This document shows positions 5,730-6,852 of a DNA stretch of 6,852 bases, piece after piece. Where the stretch lies: assembly GCA_003455655.1 (NCBI GenBank), contig DMQP01000198.1, positions 1 through 6,852 of the forward strand, in the 5' to 3' direction. Position numbers and translations under genes: made by a program. The first letter of the stretch is position 1. Every line of letters starts with the position of its first letter. The notes beneath the pieces are model-generated. The model ran no database searches. It was not told where the DNA came from and saw nothing but the letters and a program-made list of their open reading frames with translations. The DNA comes from Treponema sp. GTDB lineage: Bacteria; Spirochaetota; Spirochaetia; Treponematales; Treponemataceae.

Positions 5730-5780
5730 AATTTTTTCCACAGTAAGGATGTTGCTTACGCAACATTTACTAGAACTGCT
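5730..5780. repeat. 51-bp direct repeat, copy A, with hairpin
   Basis: This copy matches the one at 5786-5836 at about 42 of 51 positions with no gap, period 56 bases. Its core is a perfect 7-bp hairpin, ATGTTGC (5749-5755) and GCAACAT (5760-5766), with a four-base loop TTAC. The loop differs between copies while the arms are identical. On the minus strand the part after the hairpin resembles the end of secA. Confidence 0.8.
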
Positions 5781-5785
5781 ACTCT

Positions 5786-5836
5786 AATTTTTACCGCAGC
5801 AAGGATGTTGCTATCGCAACATTTATCAAAACTGTT
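5786..5836. repeat. 51-bp direct repeat, copy B, with hairpin
   Basis: The second copy carries the same arms, ATGTTGC (5805-5811) and GCAACAT (5816-5822), with loop TATC. Its right end runs into the left arm of the hairpin at 5828-5864. Read on the minus strand, the segment from about 5802 down to 5785 contains the triplets TGC TGC GGT AAA AAT TAG, which translate like the last codons of secA. Confidence 0.8.
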
Positions 5837-5864
5837 GTGTATTAATTCTTACCACAACAGTTTT
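5828..5864. terminator. Bidirectional terminator-like hairpin sharing the secA 3' end
   Basis: Perfect 12-bp arms AAAACTGTTGTG (5828-5839) and CACAACAGTTTT (5853-5864) flank a 13-base loop. On the + strand the stem ends in a five-T run, as for an intrinsic terminator of the signal peptidase transcript. On the minus strand it ends in four T residues, for secA. The right arm is coding DNA: it encodes Lys-Asn-Cys-Cys-Gly near the SecA C-terminus, and the secA stop (5844-5842) lies in the loop. Confidence 0.7.
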
Positions 5865-6852
5865 TAAACTTCTTTCCACTTCCGCAGGGGCAGGGGTCGT
5901 TGCGGCCTACTTTGGGTTGGGTGCGCATGATGGTTACTGACTGTCCCTGACGTCCGCTTTTCATTGCGCTGTTGGCTGCTTGCTGTTGTGCGTTGCGGGC
6001 GTTAAAGGCGCTGCTTGCTGACTGTCCCTGAGTTTGTGTACTTGCTCCGAAAGAAGAAGTTGCATCTGCGTGTTGGGCGTTCATGCTGATTGTTCTTTGC
6101 TGAGGACGCTTAGGACCACCTTCTTGGTTCAACTGCACTTTTACTTTGAAGATGCGGCTTACTACGGTGTCGCGTATAGAATCGAGCATTGCATCAAACT
6201 GGTTAAAACCGTCAATCTTGTATTCGGTAAGTGGTTGCTTACTTCCGTAAGAACGCAAGTATACGGCTTCTCTTAAACCGTCAAGAAATTCCAACTGGTC
6301 AAGCCACTTTTTGTCTATAAGCTGAATGTACTGGTAGCGAATAAACATGTTAAAGTTGGGTTTTCCTACCAGAAGTTCTTTTTGGGTAATGTCGTTTTGC
6401 AGTACAGCTTTAACTGTTTCTGGGTTCAACTGATCGTAAGCAAGTGTCTGACCAAAGGTGTCTTTTATTTCGTCACATAACTGGCTCTGTGCATTTCCAG
6501 ACTTATTGCGCTTTTGGGCTGCAAACATAATGTCTACAGTTTCAGCTGCATTGTTCATAACGCGAGTGCTTAAATCATCGTCTGCAAGAATCATGTCGCG
6601 CTGTTCGTAAATGAACTTACGCTGCTGGTTCAGTACATCATCATAATCAAGCAAGTTTTTACGAATTTCGAAGTTGCGTTCTTCTACTTTTTTCTGAGCT
6701 TTTTCTATTGATTTGTTAAGCCAAGGGTGATTGATGGGTTCGCCCGGTTGCATGCCTACACTAGACATAATGTGCTTCATGCGTTCTCCACCAAAGAGGC
6801 GCATCAAATCATCATCCATGGAAATATAGAACTTACTGCGTCCTGGATCTCC
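5842..6852 (-). CDS. secA: SecA, preprotein translocase ATPase (C-terminal third, 5' end outside window)
   Basis: SecA is the ATP-driven motor that pushes unfolded preproteins through SecYEG at the inner membrane. Only the last 336 residues are here; the frame stays open to the right edge. The fragment opens with [21 protein letters not shown], typical of the end of the second ATPase subdomain. Next come the helical scaffold signature [13 protein letters not shown] (about 66-78 of the fragment) and the wing/scaffold segment [20 protein letters not shown] (about 193-212). A Q-, A- and S-rich linker (about 240-310) leads to the C-terminal zinc-binding tail [20 protein letters not shown], with the CxCx8CC ligands used for SecB or ribosome/lipid contact. 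Third positions look richer in G and C than in the signal peptidase gene, consistent with high expression. Two CTGACTGTCCCTGA copies (5937-5950, 6018-6031) encode QGQS motifs in the linker. Confidence 0.97.
   Translation of the reverse strand, partial: GDPGRSKFYISMDDDLMRLFGGERMKHIMSSVGMQPGEPINHPWLNKSIEKAQKKVEERNFEIRKNLLDYDDVLNQQRKFIYEQRDMILADDDLSTRVMNNAAETVDIMFAAQKRNKSGNAQSQLCDEIKDTFGQTLAYDQLNPETVKAVLQNDITQKELLVGKPNFNMFIRYQYIQLIDKKWLDQLEFLDGLREAVYLRSYGSKQPLTEYKIDGFNQFDAMLDSIRDTVVSRIFKVKVQLNQEGGPKRPQQRTISMNAQHADATSSFGASTQTQGQSASSAFNARNAQQQAANSAMKSGRQGQSVTIMRTQPKVGRNDPCPCGSGKKFKNCCGKN

Noticed and set aside
5722..5766. Twelve-codon frame MLRKQHPYCGKN read leftward through repeat copy A
   Set aside because: It begins inside a hairpin arm, lacks a Shine-Dalgarno, and copy B has a stop after the third codon, so translation is not supported; its similarity to the secA end is reported instead.
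5730..5836. Possible CRISPR array or IS-derived ends
   Set aside because: There are only two imperfect copies about 5 bp apart with no true spacers, no cas gene and no transposase or terminal inverted repeats.
5937..6031. Repeated 14-mer CTGACTGTCCCTGA in the secA linker
   Set aside because: It encodes the same QGQS peptide in a low-complexity linker, so it is most simply a coding repeat rather than a regulatory element.
6034..6276. Plus-strand frame opposite secA
   Set aside because: It is antisense to conserved SecA sequence and has no start signal or recognisable domain.

Overview
The window looks like a compact stretch of a chromosome from a moderately AT-rich bacterium. The gene mix and protein style (an orphan Hpt domain, an enlarged multi-membrane-span signal peptidase I, and Shine-Dalgarno-poor starts) suggest a spirochaete, probably Treponema-like. 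That placement is an inference and was not checked by any search.

Layout. Positions 1-131 hold no gene I can assign, only a hairpin. A rightward operon follows: an RlmI-type 23S rRNA cytosine-C5 methyltransferase (167-1417), overlapped by miaA, a tRNA dimethylallyltransferase (1402-2370). Its 3' end overlaps a leftward gene for a 73-residue unknown protein (2360-2581). A well-formed sigma70-type promoter then drives a TatD-family hydrolase (2685-3440), whose 3' end overlaps a leftward orphan Hpt phosphotransfer protein (3429-3773). A 46-bp gap with mirrored promoters separates hpt from a rightward, very large signal peptidase I (3820-5598). Three bases past its stop lies the stop of an easily missed leftward 39-codon frame for a single-span membrane peptide (5602-5721). 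Then come two 51-bp hairpin repeats, a terminator-like hairpin that uses the last codons of secA as one arm, and the leftward 3' third of secA (5842 to beyond the right edge).

Themes. Two genes modify RNA of the translation apparatus. Two belong to protein export: SecA is the motor of Sec translocation and signal peptidase I cleaves exported precursors, and they lie tail to tail. Packing is tight: two convergent pairs overlap by 11-12 bp and a third candidate pair is 3 bp apart.

Most notable observations. (1) Three genes (methyltransferase, hpt, signal peptidase) each carry the same octamer GCTATACT ending 6-7 bases before the ATG and no Shine-Dalgarno, as expected for leaderless mRNAs; two of these promoters face each other across an inverted repeat. 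(2) The signal peptidase has about 230 extra residues between its catalytic lysine box and the GDNR box, plus extra N-terminal membrane spans. (3) There is a candidate 39-residue membrane peptide. (4) The DNA after secA repeats the sequence of secA's final codons, with synonymous differences in the nearer copy. I see no wholly new multigene system, CRISPR array, insertion sequence, tRNA or rRNA.
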